A stretch of 9,417 nucleotides of DNA from Alphaproteobacteria bacterium (GTDB lineage: Bacteria; Pseudomonadota; Alphaproteobacteria; Puniceispirillales; Puniceispirillaceae): positions 1 through 9,417 of the forward strand of contig JAACDT010000056.1 of assembly GCA_009936885.1 (NCBI GenBank), written 5' to 3'. The stretch's first letter is position 1; the number at the start of each line of letters is the position of its first letter. Below the pieces are notes generated by a model. That model saw only the letters and a program-made list of their open reading frames with translations, did not search any database and was not told where the DNA came from. Shown in pieces: positions 7,507-9,417 of this stretch. Position numbers and translations under genes: made by a program.

Positions 7507-8091
7507 TTAAAAGGTTTCTTTTAATATAGCTGGGTCAAATGCTGGCCTTGTAAAAATTTTGGTTACCATCGGCGTAAAATGAGCAAGTGATTTACTCTCA
7601 TACTCTGGATCAAACGACAATTGATCCCAGTCTCGGCAGAATTGCTCGCATCTGTCAAACCATTGATGCCCGCGCCACCGCTCTCTCTCATCTGGGTTAA
7701 GGCCAACCTTATCACCATAATATTTATATTGCAATACGCCATGCATTTCTAGAATCCAGGTGACTTCAGCGCGCACATAGGGACGGATAATACTAGCTGC
7801 CATTTGTGAGTGATTTTCCGGAGCCAATTCATCCCCGATATCATGAATGAGTGCTGCTACTATTAGTTCGATATCTGCTCCATCTGCTTCTGCCCTGGTA
7901 GCTGACTGAAGTGAATGTTGAAGACGGGTCACCTTATATCCACCAAGGGTATCGTCTAATCTTAATAGGGCATTGATAATTCTGTATGGCAAACCTCTCA
8001 CATAATCTGTTTCGAGCGAATGAAGCAGCGCATAGTCTTCGACACTACCCTCATCCATCCTGTTAAAGGAGACTTGGTTTTTAGAATTCAT
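7507..8091 (-). CDS. tmpB: HD-domain mixed-valent diiron oxygenase, TmpB/PhnZ-like
   Basis: TmpB cleaves the carbon-phosphorus bond of 1-hydroxy-2-(trimethylammonio)ethylphosphonate, giving glycine betaine and phosphate; PhnZ does the same type of reaction on hydroxylated 2-aminoethylphosphonate. The 194-residue single-domain protein shows the expected six-ligand pattern: His59 in LQHSLQSA, His83-Asp84 in ALIHDIGD, His94 in ENHSQMAA, His117 in LEMHGVL, and a late Asp, probably Asp156 in RDWDQ. The region is usually annotated just as an HD phosphohydrolase. The specific call rests on the preceding gene, a gamma-butyrobetaine-hydroxylase-like oxygenase ending 35 bases upstream on the same strand, the known TmpA/TmpB arrangement. 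The ribosome binding site is weak (GGA about nine bases upstream). A related HD oxygenase acting on another phosphonate remains possible. Confidence 0.7.
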   Translation of the reverse strand: MNSKNQVSFNRMDEGSVEDYALLHSLETDYVRGLPYRIINALLRLDDTLGGYKVTRLQHSLQSATRAEADGADIELIVAALIHDIGDELAPENHSQMAASIIRPYVRAEVTWILEMHGVLQYKYYGDKVGLNPDERERWRGHQWFDRCEQFCRDWDQLSFDPEYESKSLAHFTPMVTKIFTRPAFDPAILKETF

Positions 8092-8126
8092 TGGCGCATT
8101 CCGATCGATGGTATTTATAAAATTAG

Positions 8127-9253
8127 TTAATTAATGACGTAGCGATTTGCATAAAAATAACGATACAGAGATTCAGGACCATCTTTGTCAATATAACATC
8201 CTTGTAAATGTCTTGCGCCCTCATTTGGGTCAAAAACGCTTCTGCCATGCAACACTCTATTATTATCAAACATCATACATTCGCCAGGCAATAATTTAAA
8301 TTGCAATTCAAATTTTGGGTCTGTCAGTAATTTTGATAATTGAAAACGTGCTTTTTGATAGGATTTCAAAGTGCTCTGATCAATGAGCGGAAGCCAATCA
8401 AGACGAGGACTATAATGCATACCTGTCGTTTGACCATCACTATCAGTGCTTATGATTGGTCTTGATTGAGCAATGCAGGTGTCCTTATCTGCAAAAGCGA
8501 ATGTTACTGGGATTTGGCATAAAAGATCAAACCCTTCTGGATTAGTTTTTTCCAACTCATCGAGGCAAGATAGCGAATCAACTAAGGTTGATAGACCGCC
8601 CGAAGTCTCATTCACCAGACAATGAAGTAATTGAATGCCAGGTGTTGGCTCACGATACGGATTATCTGTATGAGGTCCAAGCGCAACCGCACGATAGGCC
8701 AAATCATTGGAATTAGGTTTTGTTTTTACCTCAAACACCTCTCCAAAATTTGTCTTCCTGATATATCCAAATTTACTTGCGATATCGCAAATGGATTTTG
8801 GCTTGCAAGGGGTATTATATAAGATCAAAAACCCGTATTTAAGGTAAGCCTCCACCGCATCAAATAATCCGTCTTCTTCTTGAACACGCCTCCAATCAAA
8901 TCTGGGGACTATATTAGAGCCCGCACTCCATCTAACCGTGTCTGGGAGCATATAGCGAGCCCTCGTCCATTTCAGCACTTCTTCTATCTGGTAGTCTGCT
9001 GCATATCCGTCTGAGAAACGAAGTTGAATATTGCTTGACCCTATTTCTGCGAATTCTAGTCTAAGGTCTGGATCAAACAGATGTGAGTTGATGAATCTTT
9101 GCTGGGTTATTCTATCTATCTGATCACTGGAGGGGCGCGCTCACGAAGCCATAAAGCTGGTAATTCCCTTTTTCTTTTATCATAGCGAACATATAATCGG
9201 ACATCACAATGATCCCCTTCAACGGTAAGTTTAGGATGGTTAATATAACTCAT
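8127..9253 (-). pseudogene. tmpA: TmpA-like Fe(II)/2-oxoglutarate oxygenase (gamma-butyrobetaine hydroxylase family), frameshifted
   Basis: TmpA hydroxylates 2-(trimethylammonio)ethylphosphonate at carbon 1, producing the TmpB substrate. Reading starts at ATG 9253 (GAGGA nine bases upstream) and gives the N-terminal domain through LPALWLRERAP, then hits TAG at 9118-9116. The family sequence resumes in another frame with SDQIDRITQQRF and continues unbroken to 8127. Restoring one base gives about 375 residues, a normal length. The catalytic domain is complete: GPHTDNP supplies the iron-binding His and Asp, NNRVLHGRS the distal His, and GARHLQGCY the 2-oxoglutarate-binding Arg. The N-terminal domain lacks the Cys-rich zinc motif of animal gamma-butyrobetaine hydroxylase. 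It could be a true gamma-butyrobetaine hydroxylase, but the adjacent TmpB-like gene favours TmpA. Whether the frameshift is real or a sequence error cannot be decided here. Confidence 0.78.
9119..9140 (-). other. Frameshift site inside the tmpA-like gene
   Basis: The upstream frame is open down to the codon at 9121-9119, followed by a TAG. The downstream frame is open only from 9140, because TGA occupies 9143-9141. The switch must therefore lie in this 22-base stretch. On the coding strand it contains a run of four C (9135-9132) and then CC (9130-9129). Loss of a single C, or an equivalent two-base gain, explains the break. Confidence 0.82.
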
Positions 9254-9306
9254 TTGCTGCATTCCTCTTCAAGAATACTGAGAAAATTTTTTGTCAAAAA
9301 CAGCTA

Positions 9307-9335
9307 ATTATTTTATAAGTTTTAGATGCTGTCAA
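9307..9335 (-). promoter_or_regulatory. Sigma-70-type promoter of the tmpA-tmpB unit
   Basis: On the minus strand a perfect TTGACA (9335-9330) is followed after exactly 17 bases by AATAAT (9312-9307), a 5/6 match. Transcription would begin near 9300, giving a leader of about 46 bases before the tmpA-like ATG at 9253. This is the best promoter match I see in the window. Confidence 0.6.
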
Positions 9336-9393
9336 TCGTAAAATTAATGTGCCTTTGCGAGCTGCACCTTTATCTTTTTTTCAGAGACATCAT

Positions 9394-9414
9394 ACTGAAA
9401 TAATTCAGTTTTTT
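9394..9414 (+). terminator. Short hairpin plus T-run at the right edge
   Basis: ACTGAA (9394-9399), a four-base loop and TTCAGT (9404-9409) are followed by T residues to 9414, the form of an intrinsic terminator read on the plus strand. The stem is short and AT-rich, and no plus-strand gene lies just upstream, so the role is doubtful. The rest of 9254-9417, apart from the promoter, shows nothing more. Confidence 0.3.
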
Positions 9415-9417
9415 ATA

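Noticed and set aside
8127..8978. The 283-residue frame starting at GTG 8978 as a complete gene
   Set aside because: Family sequence continues upstream in the same frame to 9140 and then in a second frame to ATG 9253, and the promoter and ribosome binding site lie upstream of 9253. The GTG is an internal valine codon, so this frame is only the 3' part of a frameshifted gene.

Overview
This is an AT-rich, gene-dense bacterial window. The gene content and protein style (xanthine dehydrogenase, membrane-bound urate oxidase with its own cytochrome c, pseudoazurin, and a phosphonate-degrading oxygenase pair) suggest a low-GC, probably marine alphaproteobacterium. That assignment is inference from gene content; there is no rRNA or other phylogenetic marker here. 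I see no mobile element, CRISPR array, tRNA or rRNA, and no gap between genes exceeds 300 bases.

Left part (1-3397) is a purine-degradation island. The 5' part of xdhA (xanthine dehydrogenase iron-sulfur subunit) runs off the left edge on the minus strand. Divergent from it are uraH (5-hydroxyisourate hydrolase) and puuD (membrane urate oxidase with a C-terminal cytochrome c domain). A pseudoazurin-type blue copper protein converges on puuD with only 8 bases between them. Divergent from the copper gene is uraD (OHCU decarboxylase). Together with the xanthine dehydrogenase these would take xanthine to urate, 5-hydroxyisourate, OHCU and then (S)-allantoin. The copper protein is a candidate electron acceptor for the PuuD cytochrome.

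Middle part (3427-7488) holds a YczE/YitT-like membrane protein of unknown role (minus), an HI0933-family FAD-dependent oxidoreductase (plus), a MetY-type O-acetylhomoserine sulfhydrylase (minus) and an Lrp/AsnC-family regulator divergent from metY. The ribosome binding sites indicate that both metY and the regulator start at internal ATGs slightly downstream of their first possible start codon.

Right part (7507-9335) is a minus-strand two-gene unit: a gamma-butyrobetaine-hydroxylase-like Fe(II)/2-oxoglutarate oxygenase followed by an HD-domain protein with the ligand pattern of PhnZ-type diiron oxygenases. This pairing matches the TmpA/TmpB pathway, which turns 2-(trimethylammonio)ethylphosphonate into glycine betaine and phosphate. 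The tmpA-like gene carries a single-base frameshift near 9119-9140, although it retains a near-consensus promoter, a ribosome binding site and all visible catalytic residues. It is either a very recent pseudogene or a sequencing or assembly error.
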